Origin: Agriotes lineatus
Taxonomy: Eukaryota; Arthropoda; Insecta; Coleoptera; Elateridae
NCBI GenBank assembly: GCA_940337035.1
Contig: CALNHX010007778.1
Coordinates: 1 to 64,000 of the forward strand
Direction: 5' to 3'
Length of the DNA stretch: 64,000 nucleotides
The position numbers and the translations under genes are program-made. The notes beneath the pieces are model-generated. The model did not search any database and was not told where the DNA came from. It was given only the letters and a program-made list of their open reading frames with translations. Numbering within the stretch: position 1 is the stretch's first letter; every line of letters starts with the position of its first letter. Below, piece by piece: positions 22,291 through 34,800 of this stretch.

Positions 22291-23274
22291 CCGTAAAATT
22301 TGTCACGAGCGTTCGCATGCGAATTAAGCTTATATTTGGGCTATCGAAATAACTTAATTTCGTAGACGAGCAATCCAGGTAAACTTACGGAACGAATAAA
22401 CCCCAATTGAACTTGGCTGGGATATCGGCGAGTTTCAATTGAGTTTATTCTGTAGGAATAAAGCAAAAAATAAAATACAACATCCACGAACGTTGAAATA
22501 GCAATAAATTCAAATTCAGTAAAGCCACAAAACACCTGTCAGAATACAATTAACGTTGCATATACTTCAGAGTACTTTAAAGCAAACTTCATTTGCATTA
22601 AATATTTACAAAATCTAGAATCAGTTCACTTTTCCTGTGAAAGATAGTAAATCGTTGTACAAATTCGATACTTACCCTGTGATAGCTTATATTATAGCGG
22701 CCTTCACACGCGCCGTTCTATAAGATAACCTCGAAAGGAATTTTGACCCACGGTCAAAGGTCGACTGCACTCTTAACATATCACTGGGAGTTGCACGTGT
22801 ACAGATGTGTATTTTATTTAAACAAACTATAGTTCTGATCCAGTCACTTCGTAATTAAAATAAATCAGAATTTTCCTTTTGTTTACACCGACACGCATTG
22901 ACATATTTAATTTTTATTTTGGTTTCCAGTTGTACCAACTTGATCTCGCAGGCCTTATACGTCGAAGCTCACGGGCATACATCGGTGCACACGAGGTGGC
23001 CTACCGTCTCCGAAAACCAGGACGAAAAATCAAATACAATTAAACTGTAACTTTATACGAAGAACACATTCATTTTATTTTAGTTCTCTACATTAGTAGG
23101 GAATAAATGTATATAGTAGTCAAACCTGTTTCTTTAAATCAGTCTAAGTGTGAGTAATCAGGACCTGGACCCAACAAGGCCTACCATTCTTAAAAGGGCA
23201 TAATTGATAATGCTACAGGGGCACTTTCCAAATTAAATATAAACTTGAGATTATTACGAAGCCCCGGATAGCGT
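22291..23274. other. Non-coding stretch
   Basis: No gene is seen. The stretch contains a short GC-richer patch near 22940-23030 of unknown origin. Confidence 0.4.
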
Positions 23275-23393
23275 TACAATGTCAACAGCAAGCTTTAGAA
23301 TTCATTAACTGTCATCATTATTGTTGTTATTGTAAGTTTATATTATACCCTGACATTGTGATTGAAAATTCTAAAGTTTGCTGTCGACATTAC
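23275..23393. repeat. Foldback palindrome, about 119 bp
   Basis: AATGTCAACAGCAAGCTTTA pairs with the inverted TAAAGTTTGCTGTCGACATT, with weaker pairing inward around a TTATTGTTGTTATTG centre. Confidence 0.7.
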
Positions 23394-23599
23394 TTTTATT
23401 TTCCATGGCCAACCCTTATGCAATTTCTTTTTGAACCCATGGCATAAACGTCTCTTGAATGTAAAAACCTGGTGTGATACACGCACACAACTTCATTTTA
23501 CAGTGACCTTATAATTTTTAAGCATTTGTCAAAAAGGTTAAAAAAAATACAAATTCTACAGAAACCGTACAAAATAGAGCGTTAGTTGAAGAGACTGAA

Positions 23600-24095
23600 T
23601 TCAAAAATGTAATAATATAACGGGTGTTCTATTTAAAATAGGAGTTAATAAAAAAACAAAGACAACCTATTTTAGAGGTATTTAAATGGAAAATAACCTA
23701 TCTCACGTCAATACACATTAAAAATGTAATAAAAATGTAAAGTTTGAAATAAATCGTTATAGCCGTTTTTGTAAAAATCGAAAAAACTTATATATCACAA
23801 GAGTAAACGCCATACTTCCGATTATGCGATTTTCATCAAAAGCTTGCTGTCGCATCTAGATAGTACACAAAACTTACATATGAAGTTTCAACGCCATACC
23901 ACTTTTCGTTTTTGAGATATTCTGTTCCCAGACACTCACACAGACAGACAGACAGACACGTAGGCAGACCAATGAAGAAAAACAATTTTTTTTTTGTTCA
24001 GGGGACTCTAAAACGTGAAGATCTGTTGAAAACTCAATTTAGAAGTTTTGCGGTGAATCCAATACTTCCTTTATTGTAAAAGGAAGTAAAAATGA
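23600..24095 (+). repeat. SINE-like dispersed repeat with (CAGA)n
   Basis: A tract of CAGACAGACAGACAGACA at about 23941-23957 follows GTTTTTGAGATATTCTG and ends near a poly-T run and a short AGGAAGTAAAA tail. This order occurs in short interspersed repeats of many arthropods. I did not find clear polymerase III boxes. No gene is present. Confidence 0.35.
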
Positions 24096-24442
24096 CTCTA
24101 TTGTTACGTGCTTGAACTAAACACTTTTCGTTTTGGTGAAAGGTCCATGTAGGTACAAGATTTAATTATCAAAAAATCTTCAAAAGTGATGAAGTATGTA
24201 GGTTACTATAGTTCACAAAACCTAAAATTAATCATTTTTAGATTACGATTACGAATTGACATTACACTAATGATAGTTGCAACTTGCAAGAATGTTCTAC
24301 TAAATATGACAACAATTTCTATTGAAACTAATTAATGTGAATAATTGAAATGGTAATTCAATTACTTCATTGGGCGGTAATTGGTAATTAGTAATGAATT
24401 ACTTTTTAAAGTAATTTCCCCAGCTCTCTTATATCATTTATA

Positions 24443-25763
24443 CAGTGTGTCTAAAAAAGAACTCCATCTAGTGTGCTTTGAATTTCTCATACAAACGTAA
24501 AATGTGCCGCTATCGAGCGCTACTGTTAGCTAGTAGTAGACCTAGTAGACGGAAGAATAACATAACCTCAACAACAGTCTTTGTTGACAAAATTTACTTG
24601 TGGTTTTCGTTTACTTTTAAATTAAGATATGTGCGCATTTTAACGAATTATTCAACAGCATGAATATTGTAAGAAGTAAGACAACCCTTATTAAAAATGA
24701 TTAATCCTCATTGTTTTCCAGAAAATAAAAAATATTTCTCAAATACAGAACTTAAAAGTAATGGAAGGAATATAACTTAATAAACTAAAGGTAGTCCTTA
24801 GAAAAGGGTTAATTATTGACTACAGCAAGTGCTCGAAGTGTCCACCATTAAATTCATCGGGGTGCAGTTGATCCAAAAAGGGCACTAATAGCTGTTCTCG
24901 ATAACGTTGACCATTTATGGTGTTATGAAAAAATATTGGTCCTATGATCGTACGACGTGACACAGCTAACCATATTCCAACTTTAACAGGATGTAAAGGA
25001 GCTTCAACATAGTTATGTGGATTATCGACTGATCACATTCTGTAGTTCTGTTTATTTACAAATCCACTTAAATGGAACCACTCCTCGTCACTAAAAAAAC
25101 TTAAATCAAGAACATCGTTGTTGTTTAAATTTTCTTGGAAAAAGTTGCAGTAATGTATTCGACTAGCATGGTCCCTTTGTCGAATTTCATGTACAACAGA
25201 CACTTTATATGGATGCATGTGCAGTCGCTTCTTCAAAATGTTGTGAACAGTACTTCTAGGGACATCTGTCTGAGCTGAAATACTATGCACTGACATTTTT
25301 GGGTTTTCTACGACAAGGGCTTCGAAATTTTCAATAATGTTTGGTTCAGTGGCTGGCCTTCCGGTAGACTTGCCTTTTTCTACACTTCCTGTCGCCCGAA
25401 ATTTTTCAACAACGCAACGAATGTGGTGCAGCAAAACAGTTTCTTCGACAATTCTGTTAGGAAACTGCAGTCGAAACTGCTGCTTAGAAGTCGCATAGGA
25501 ATGTTGCCATTCCCCTTTTATTTACTGTCCTGATCGAAAATATGCCTCAATAATAAAAATGTGTTCTTGCACTGTGTACATTTTGTATTGTATTAACAAA
25601 TATTTTATAATTAATACTATTTGAAGTGAATATTTACTTTTTTTTGACAATTAATTAATAGCTCTGGATAATGCAATACCAACAACAATCTAGTGGCACA
25701 TAAAAATTTACATGTAAACAAATTTCACAGGTAACTACATGTAGTTCTTTTTTAGACACACTG
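24443..25763 (-). mobile_element. Tc1/mariner-type transposon, internally deleted
   Basis: The ends CAGTGTGTCTAAAAAAGAAC are identical and inverted at both sides, and TA flanks the element (24441-24442 and 25764-25765). The length is 1,321 bp. It carries a minus-strand transposase that has lost the middle of its catalytic domain. Confidence 0.92.
24820..25500 (-). pseudogene. Mariner-type transposase, nonsense codon and catalytic deletion
   Basis: From 25434 the protein reads a helix-turn-helix region (GRPATEPNIIENFEAL ... VPRSTVHNILKKRLHMHPYK), then FFSDEEWFHLSGFVN, which carries the first catalytic D. A TGA at 25033-25035 replaces an expected tryptophan before SVDNPHNY. LHPVKVGIWLAVSRRTIIG and YREQLLVPFLDQLHPDEFNG continue to about 24850, and GGHFEHLL with TAG at 24820-24822 is the usual end of these proteins. 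The segment with the second D and the third acidic residue is missing between DEFNG and GHFEHLL, so an internal deletion removed the active site. Confidence 0.88.
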
Positions 25764-25765
25764 TA

Positions 25766-26219
25766 TTTAGAGCATGCATATGTTTATAAGTGTTTATCTA
25801 CAACCACCACTAAAAGTAGGCCTTTTAGCGATAGTTTGTTTCACTAATAGTGACGTTTACCATGGTTAAAGAAATCAGCTGTTTACTTTTAGCCCATGTG
25901 CTAAAAGTGAAGTGAGGTTATAAAACTACAATTTCGAACTGGAAGTGAAGTTGTAAAGTTATTCTAGTTGCTTCTTGCGTTACAGGTAAAGTGTTTTTGA
26001 AATAATTAAAGCGTTATGTAATGAATACAGTCAGATGTGGAGTATTAATAATTACATTTCGTAACTGACCTCGACTACTGTCATTCGCAAACATTCGCCC
26101 GAGCGGCATGGCCTACTGTTTATTATGACATAAATTAGAAGTGTCGTAGATGCAAACCTTTGTTAAATCGATATTTATGGATTAATAACAGTAAAATTAA
26201 GGTCGTAGATAAAATATTG
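25766..26219. other. Non-coding stretch
   Basis: No gene is seen. There are some repeated CACTAAAAGT / ACTTTTAG motifs at 25810-25930. Confidence 0.4.
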
Positions 26220-26339
26220 TATGCAACGCGTGCTAAAAGTCGTTTATGCACGAGACATGTTATGAAACTCAGCCTTCGGTTTCGTTTAATAATTTTCATG
26301 TCTCGTGCATAAACATCAATTTTTAGCACTTGTTGCATA
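26220..26339. repeat. Foldback palindrome, 120 bp
   Basis: TATGCAACGCGTGCTAAAA pairs with TTTTTAGCACTTGTTGCATA, and the inner arms GTTTATGCACGAGACATG / CATGTCTCGTGCATAAAC are a perfect 18-bp match. The loop region contains CAGCCTTCGGTTTCG. Confidence 0.85.
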
Positions 26340-26421
26340 AATAGCTATTTTGGAACAATATCAGTAGTTGGTAGACATTATTATTGGGTATATTCTCAAC
26401 ATTTTTATTTTTCACATTTCA

Positions 26422-26490
26422 CTATGAAGCGCACCTTTTATCTATGAACGCAAGTAATCGGTAATACTTATGATGTCTAAGTAAAACGAC
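26422..26490. repeat. Dispersed repeat, copy of 702-769
   Basis: This is near-identical to 702-769 in the same orientation (core AGTAATCGGTAATACTTATG). The family is unknown. Confidence 0.7.
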
Positions 26491-26694
26491 CTTTGTACTG
26501 TATTTTTCGTATCAATTCAGAGAGCACATTTATATTTAAAATTTAAAAACATTTGAGAAATCTATTATTGTGGTTTACTAGTTACTTTTGTCAAGTAGGT
26601 GTTTTGTACAAGAGTAGATCGATGAGACAAGTTCCTTAACATGGTGATTGGTGACGTTAACAAGATGTTTAGGTTAGAACGTAAGTATTTCTTA

Positions 26695-27110
26695 GGTAGG
26701 ATTTGGGCTCCTGGGGTCAAGATAGGGAATACATATGAACTACCGATTCGAGAGCTAGTAATATAAGAGGGAGGCTGCACAATTCAGAACCGCTCGAGGA
26801 GCTTCAACTTAAAGTAAACTACACCAATAAATTAACAATTGCAAGTCGAATTGTAGCATTAGCAGAGACAAATATTTTGCGCAAATATACAACAATACCA
26901 AGAATATGCACAAAGCTTAAAATGCGTAATTTAGGTGCCATACAATGTTATTACACCCTAGAAATAAAAACTATTATTGTTAATATGTGTAATAACAACG
27001 CTTTTTGTCTATTCATTTTTATTGTATTAAAATAATTATTATTATAAACAATAAATTAATTAAATCATTTAAAAAATCAATTTTATTTTTCTCTTAGATT
27101 TTTTTCTAGA
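26695..27110 (+). repeat. Left unique arm of the foldback element
   Basis: Inverted partner of 39820-40239, with near-identical order and only scattered substitutions and small indels. It ends where the satellite array starts. Confidence 0.88.
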
Positions 27111-28320
27111 TCAATGAAGAAGAACTAACACGTTTTCCAAGCGGACCGACAGAAAAACGACGGCGGGCGCCGTCGGCGTCCAATTCTGCTTGATTTTACT
27201 AGTGCGATTTGGGATACTGGGGTCAGCTCGTATTTTTGCAATAAATTAAGATAGCACCTTGAACTTTTGCATAAGCAATCTGGGGGCGGTCCTCTAACAA
27301 ACGAGTCCGGTTTCGAAGCCCTACGCCGCTCCCAAGGAGCGGCGTCGCGGCGCTAAAATCGGATTTTTTTCCTCGAGAAATTTTTTCACGAAATTACATA
27401 TCTAGGTCAAGGATAACATACTAAAACGTTTCCTAAGCGGGCAGGCCCAAAAACGACGACAGGCGCCGTCGGCGTCCAATTCTGCTTGATTTTACTAGTA
27501 CGGTTTGGGATACTGGGGTCAGCTCGTATTTTTTTGCAATAAATTAAGATAGCACCTTGAAATTTTGCACAAGCCATCTGGGGGCGGTCCTCTAACAAAC
27601 GAGTCCGGTTTCGAAGCCCTACGCCGCTCCCAAGGAGCGGCGTCGCGGCGCTAAAATCGGATTTTTTTCATCGAGAATTTTTTTCACGAAATTACATATT
27701 TAGGTCAAGGATAAGGTACTAACACGTTTCCCAAGCGGGCCGGCCTAAAAACGACGGCAGGCGCCGTCCGCGTTCAATTTTGCTCGAGATTACTAGTGCG
27801 ATTTGGGATCCTGGGGTCGACTCGTATTTTTGCAATAAATTAAGATAGCACCTTGAAATTTTGCACAAGCCATCTGGGGGCGGTCCTCTAACAAACGAGT
27901 CCGGTTTGGAAGCCCTACGCCGCTCCCAAGGAGCGGCGTCGCGGCGCTAAAATCGGATTTTTTTCATCAAGAATTTTTTTCACGAAATTACATATTTAGG
28001 TCAAGCATAAGGTACTAACACGTTTCCCAAGCGGGCCGGCCTAAAAACGACGGCAGGCGCCGTCGGCGTCCAATTTTGCTCGAGATTACTAGTGCGATTT
28101 GGGATCCTGGGGTCGACTCGTATTTTTGCAATAAATTAAGATAGCACCTTAAAATTTTGCACAAGCCATCTGGGGGCGGTCCTCTAACAAACGAGTCCGG
28201 TTTGGAAGCCCTACGCCGCTCCCAAGGAGCGGCGTCGCGGCGCTAAAATCGGATTTTTTTCATCGAGAATTTTTTTCACGAAATTACATATATCTAGGTC
28301 AAGGATAACATACTAAAACG
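27111..28320 (-). repeat. Left satellite array, about four ~297-bp monomers
   Basis: Monomers repeat at ~297-bp spacing, with the landmark GGGGGCGGTCCTCTAAC near 27283, 27580, 27877 and 28170. Each carries a near-perfect GC hairpin (arms CGCCGCTCC / GGAGCGGCG, 3-base loop) and a GACGCCGACGGCGCC-like palindrome. The two B-like monomers read GGGCCGGCCTAAAAACG, whereas the right array has GGGCCGGAATAAAAACG at the same place. The two arms have therefore been homogenised separately. Confidence 0.92.
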
Positions 28321-30107
28321 TTCGTAGTTTATACAGCTTTTGTAGTTTTTTTTGGCGTAAAAGTAGTACTAATCAATACTTTTTTTACAGATATTTTTTT
28401 ACAGATTGTTTTATATTTTCTCTGTTACTTATGTATGTTTTTTTGTGTCTTTGCTATTTTGTTAGATTTGGTATATATTTTTGATTATTTTTAGATTTTT
28501 ATGTGTAATTCTGTTAGATTTTGTATATATTTTTGATAATTTTGAGTAGATTTTTATTTGTATTTTTGATAAAAATGTTTATGCTATTTTGTTAGATTTT
28601 GAAATAAGTATATTTTTTATAGTTTTTATTAGATTTTTATGTGTATTTTTGAATAATTCTTTATGCTATTTTGTTAGATTTTGTCTGTATTTTGTTTAAT
28701 TTGGTGTAGTTTTTATGTGTATTTTTTGACAATTATATAAAAAATAAAATTGCTCTTTTTAGAATTTTAATGTCGTTCATAGCACCCCAACATTTCATAG
28801 CGTCTTGCGTTATTTTTATTTAAATACTGTTTCACTGCCTTTATATATTCTTTTTCTACGTCTTAGGGGTGTTATTGTTTTATAATGTTATATGGGACAT
28901 TTTATTAATTGTGCGTTTTACAGCTTACTCTATTTTACTTGGACGTTTTGTCTTGAGTTAATATGTACTTTTTCAGTGTTTTTATATTACAGATTTCGCA
29001 TTATTTGTTTATAGTTTATCCGGTATACTACGCTATACTTATATGTAGAGGACTAGGGCTCTTGGCGAAACCTCTTTAAAAAAAAAACGACTGGATAGGG
29101 TTACCGCAAGGTCAGTTGGAAACACCTTACTAAATGCACCACAGCTGATGAAGGATTGCTGTTAGTTATCGTGAATTATATCAAAATTCGACATAAAATC
29201 TCAAATACATCCTCTTTTCCCACCTTCCGTCAGAATATTTTTATTCGCCTCATCATTTACCACCGTTTCATGTTTTAATATTTTTATATGTTTCATGTTT
29301 TTCAGCGACGCCACCTTCCCTGCCGATGCCACAACCCCCCTCCAACCTTTGTTGATCATCGACAACCACCGAACTTGCATCGACTTTTACTTTCTTAAAT
29401 TGTTTGTTATATAATTATATTTATCTACCTTATTGTTCTGTTATTTTGTGTTTGTAATTTTGACTGAATAAACTTAATTTATTAATTTTTTTCTCATATA
29501 GTGGTAAGTAGAAGACCTATAATATTTAATAGTTAAATACTTTTGTAAAAGTAATAAAATACTTGAAAATTTCGGCAAAAAAACTTCAAAAAACCAATTT
29601 AATTTTTTTGTTTTCATATAACAGGTTCTTTACATCTTTGTCATTACGCAAAAAACAGTATACGTATAAAAGAAGTAGAGCATTATCCGTGAGCTAAGTT
29701 GTAAGCCTTCAGCTAATACTAACAAATTTGAATATTTTTCAGTTCAAATAAGTACAAAGTTGTCCTTCAAATTTAGCAGCTGATGTTCAAAATTTTTATT
29801 TTTCAGGAAGAAAAATAGTTGAGATTTCTCTTTTTAGTTTTTTCAGATTAATTTTCATACTGCCGATTGTTGTTATCACGAATCCATAATATAGAGGGTG
29901 TTAATTAAGTACGCAGACAAACTTTAAGGGGTAATGCCTTAATCAATTCTAAGCAGGGTTGGCAAGTTTAAAACAAATTGTTTCCCTATGTTTTAAACAT
30001 GTATGTTTTAAACAAGCGTTTATTAATTTTCAGTCTTAAAAGTAATGATAGTATCCCTATAACTAAATTGTGGGAAGCTATGCAAGAAAAGGAAATACAT
30101 CCGCAAT
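28321..30107. other. AT-rich loop of the foldback element, left part
   Basis: No gene is seen. Positions 28400-28740 are a degenerate tandem repeat around TATTTTGTTAGATTTT, with copies near 28455, 28520, 28580 and 28670. CAGGGTTGGCAAG at 29953 resembles a hAT end but has no partner that I could find. Confidence 0.5.
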
Positions 30108-30714
30108 ATACAGTGTGGTCCATTAAGTGTGCAACAAATGGGATATTTTTTTATTAGTTGTACAACCGAAATTTAAATACCTCCAAAAGTTAGCGCACGT
30201 TCGATAACCATATGAAATACATTTATAATGGCTCCAAGTCAAACAGCATACAGGGCAGGACAAAAAATATTAAATTCGTTCAAGAATAAAGTTACCTTAT
30301 TTCAAAATATATGGCAAAATGTTATTGATAAAAGTTGTTTAGAATCAAAAGATATGCACAAAAAACTCATTACACGATTTTTGTAGAAAATTTAGTTTAC
30401 TTTAATTTGTGTAATAACAAAAATATTAATACAATTCGCCGTTTTCGAGATAATGTCGATTTCTGACGATTTTGAGGTTATAACGGCCGAACCAAGTTTT
30501 TTTTTTGAGTGGCTCTATATCCCATTTTGTTCGTCTCAAAAAACTGTCTATGCTCACCCAATTTGAGGTTAGTATCTCAAACTGAACGATTCTTAAGAAA
30601 ATTCTAATTAAGCAACTCCACTATAACTGGAGAACACCGAATCAGGAGGCTACTATACAACGTTGCCAAATCAGCGCTCTGTAAAAACAGCAGAACATTA
30701 TGGGACACCCTATA
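30108..30714. mobile_element. Tc1/mariner-type MITE, imperfect ends
   Basis: ACAGTGTGGTCCATTAAGTG on the left resembles the inverted right end ATAGGGTGTCCCATAATG, with TA beside both. The interior of about 600 bp is non-coding. The ends differ at several places, so it is old or misassigned. Confidence 0.4.
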
Positions 30715-31862
30715 TTTATATACTCTAATGCTTGGTATTATAAAACTTTATTTCCTAAATAAAATTTACTTTAATTTTGATGAGCTTTTGTTTATTTACC
30801 TGCTAGTTTACTGGGGAAGTAAATTTACACATAGCGTAATTCTTGTCTATTTCTACCAATGCAAATGTTTTGCCTTAAATGAGGCGCTACCAAATTCTGA
30901 TTTTTTAAAATACAGTTCTGGCAAATCTAAAATTACACCAGAAGACTGTATTTAGGCTGCGATTGGTCGATATGACGACATGGCCGCTCCGATTGGTGGA
31001 ATTTCTTAAGTGTATCGAACGGTGCACCTACGTCATCGATCGATACTCTTGTCTGGATTTTTGAAGGACATTAATTTATTAGCTATACATTTAAGGGAAA
31101 AATATGTTATTTGCCTTTCTTAATACGAGTCAGGTGTACCTGTAATTACGAAATAGTTTATTTTTAAAAAGCCACATTTCCCGATTGAATAATTTTACTT
31201 GTACGAGAAGCCTATAACTGTTTTTTGTCTAAAGTGCAGTAAATTTGTATGAAATGATATAATTTTTCTCGTTGTTTGTGACTATAAATAATTGCGTAGG
31301 TATTTTTATGAACATCACCCTTCAGAAATGTGTGTAAAATATTGATAAATATTTAAAATGCCATTCCTTATTACTAGCTAGAAAATATTGAACTTTTGCG
31401 TAACACTCAAAAATAGGCATCTCAATAACTAGAATATTGTATGTGCAAAGTGGGTTTTTAGATGAATATCAAAGTAAATAAATAAATATCTATATTTAGT
31501 TGCTAGTGACGCAGAAATGTTACGATACCAATAAATATGAGTACCTACACAAGTACAGCATACAAAAATACATAGGATTTACAAAATGTTTCAAAATGTT
31601 CTTCAAATATTCCACAAATTGACTACTTTCTTTTAATTATAAACAAAACGGACCCTCATAGTATCCGCTCGTAATTTAAATTTGCCGAATGCTTTTTCCA
31701 AATTTTTCATTTCTTTTTAATTCCAATAGACGCAAAATTGCTCTCACTCTCAGCTTTGGTATAAAAGTTTTCGTCGTTCGTCGATGTCAGTTCTTTGACC
31801 TGTCTAGTGTCCACCAGTCTCCAATAGAATACCTGCCATTATTAAATTCTAATTATCGTTCG
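30715..31862. other. Loop of the foldback element, right part
   Basis: No gene or known repeat is recognised. It ends sharply at the first satellite base, GTCGACCCCAGTATCCC, near 31863. Confidence 0.5.
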
Positions 31863-34800
31863 AGTCGACCCCAGTATCCCAAACCGTACTAGTAAAATAG
31901 AGCAGAATTGGACGCCGACGGCGCCTGTCGTCGTTTTTGGGCCTGCCCGCTTAGGAAACGTTTTAGTATGTTATCCTTGACCTAGATATGTAATTTCGTG
32001 AAAAAATGTCTCGAGGAAAAAAATCCGATTTTAGCGCCGCGACGCCGCTCCTTGGGAGCGGCGTAGGGCTTCGAAACCGGACTCGTTTGTTAGAGGACCG
32101 CCCCCAGATTGCTTGTGCAAAATTTCAAGGTGCTATATTAATTTATTGCAAAAATACGAGTCGACCCCAGGATCCCAAATCGTACTAGTAATCTCGAGCA
32201 AAATTGGACGCCGACGGCGCCTGCCGTCGTTTTTATTCCGGCCCGCTTGGGAAACGTGTTAGTACCTTATCCTTGACCTAAATATGTAATTTCGTGAAAA
32301 AAATTCTCGATGAAAAAAATCCGATTTTAACGCCGCGACGCCGCTCCTTGGGAGCGGCGTAGGGCTTCGAAACCGGACTCGTTTGTTAGAGGACCGCCCC
32401 CAGATGTCTTGTGCAAAATTTCAAGGTGCTATCTTAATTTATTGCAAAAAAATACGAGTCGACCCCAGTATCCCAAACCGTACTAGTAAAATCAAGCAGA
32501 ATTGGACGCCGACGGCGCCTGTCGTCGTTTTTGGGCCTGCCCGCTTAGGAAACGTTTTAGTATGTTATCCTTGACCTAGATATGTAATTTCGTGAAAAAA
32601 TTTCTCGAGGAAAAAAATCCGATTTTAGCGCCGCGACGCCGCTCCTTGGGAGCGGCGTAGGGCTTCCAAACTGGACTCGTTTGTTAGAGGACCGCCCCCA
32701 GATGGCTTGTGCAAAATTTCAAGGTGCTATCTTAATTTATTGCAAAAATACGAGTCGACCCCAGGATCCCAAATCGTACTAGTAATCTCGAGCAAAATTG
32801 GACGCCGACGGCGCCTGCCGTCGTTTTTATTCCGGCCCGCTTGGGAAACGTGTTAGTACCTTATCCTTGACCTAAATATGTAATTTTGTGAAAAAAATTC
32901 TCGATGAAAAAAATCCGATTTTAACGCCGCGACGCCGCTCCTTGGGAGCGGCGTAGGGCTTCGAAACCGGACTCGTTTGTTAGAGGACCGCCCCCAGATG
33001 TCTTGTGCAAAATTTCAAGGTGCTATCTTAATTTATTGCAAAAAAATACGAGTTGACCCCAGTATCCCAAACCGTACTAGTAAAATCAAGCAGAATTGGA
33101 CGCCGACGGCGCCTGTCGTCGTTTTTGGGCCTGCCCGCTTAGGAAACGTTTTAGTATGTTATCCTTGACCTAGATATGTAATTTCGTGAAAAAATTTCTC
33201 GAGGAAAAAAATCCGATTTTAGCGCCGCGACGCCGCTCCTTGGGAGCGGCGTAGGGCTTCCAAACTGGACTCGTTTGTTAGAGGACCGCCCCCAGATGGC
33301 TTGTGCAAAATTTCAAGGTGCTATCTTAATTTATTGCAAAAATACGAGTCGACCCCAGGATCCCAAATCGTACTAGTAATCTCGAGCAAAATTGGACGCC
33401 GACGGCGCCTGCCGTCGTTTTTATTCCGGCCCGCTTGGGAAACGTGTTAGTACCTTATCCTTGACCTAAATATGTAATTTCGTGAAAAAAATTCTCGATG
33501 AAAAAAATCCGATTTTAACGCCGCGACGCCGCTCCTTGGGAGCGGCGTAGGGCTTCGAAACCGGACTCGTTTGTTAGAGGACCGCCCCCAGATGTCTTGT
33601 GCAAAATTTCAAGGTGCTATCTTAATTTATTGCAAAAAAATACGAGTTGACCCCAGTATCCCAAACCGTACTAGTAAAATCAAGCAGAATTGGACGCCGA
33701 CGGCGCCTGTCGTCGTTTTTGGGCCTGCCCGCTTAGGAAACGTTTTAGTATGTTATCCTTGACCTAGATATGTAATTTCGTGAAAAAATTTCTCGAGGAA
33801 AAAAATCCGATTTTAGCGCCGCGACGCCGCTCCTTGGGAGCGGCGTAGGGCTTCCAAACTGGACTCGTTTGTTAGAGGACCGCCCCCAGATGGCTTGTGC
33901 AAAATTTCAAGGTGCTATCTTAATTTATTGCAAAAATACGAGTCGACCCCAGGATCCCAAATCGTACTAGTAATCTCGAGCAAAATTGGACGCCGACGGC
34001 GCCTGCCGTCGTTTTTATTCCGGCCCGCTTGGGAAACGTGTTAGTACCTTATCCTTGACCTAAATATGTAATTTCGTGAAAAAAATTCTCGATGAAAAAA
34101 ATCCGATTTTAACGCCGCGACGTCGCTCCTTGGGAGCGGCGTAGGGCTTCGAAACCGGACTCGTTTGTTAGAGGACCGCCCCCAGATGGCTTGTGCAAAA
34201 TTTCAAGGTGCTATCTTAATTTATTGCAAAAATACGAGTCGACCCCAGGATCCCAAATCGTACTAGTAATCTCGAGCAAAATTGGACGCCGACGGCGCCT
34301 GCCGTCGTTTTTATTCCGGCCCGCTTGGGAAACGTGTTAGTACCTTATCCTTGACCTAAATATGTAATTTCGTGAAAAAAATTCTCGATGAAAAAAATCC
34401 GATTTTAACGCCGCGACGCCGCTCCTTGGGAGCGGCGTAGGGCTTCGAAACCGGACTCGTTTGTTAGAGGACCGCCCCCAGATGTCTTGTGCAAAATTTC
34501 AAGGTGCTATCTTAATTTATTGCAAAAAAATACGAGTCGACCCCAGTATCCCAAACCGTACTAGTAAAATCAAGCAGAATTGGACGCCGACGGCGCCTGT
34601 CGTCGTTTTTGGGCCTGCCCGCTTAGGAAACGTTTTAGTATGTTATCCTTGACCTAGATATGTAATTTCGTGAAAAAATTTCTCGAGGAAAAAAATCCGA
34701 TTTTAGCGCCGCGACGCCGCTCCTTGGGAGCGGCGTAGGGCTTCCAAACTGGACTCGTTTGTTAGAGGACCGCCCCCAGATGGCTTGTGCAAAATTTCAA

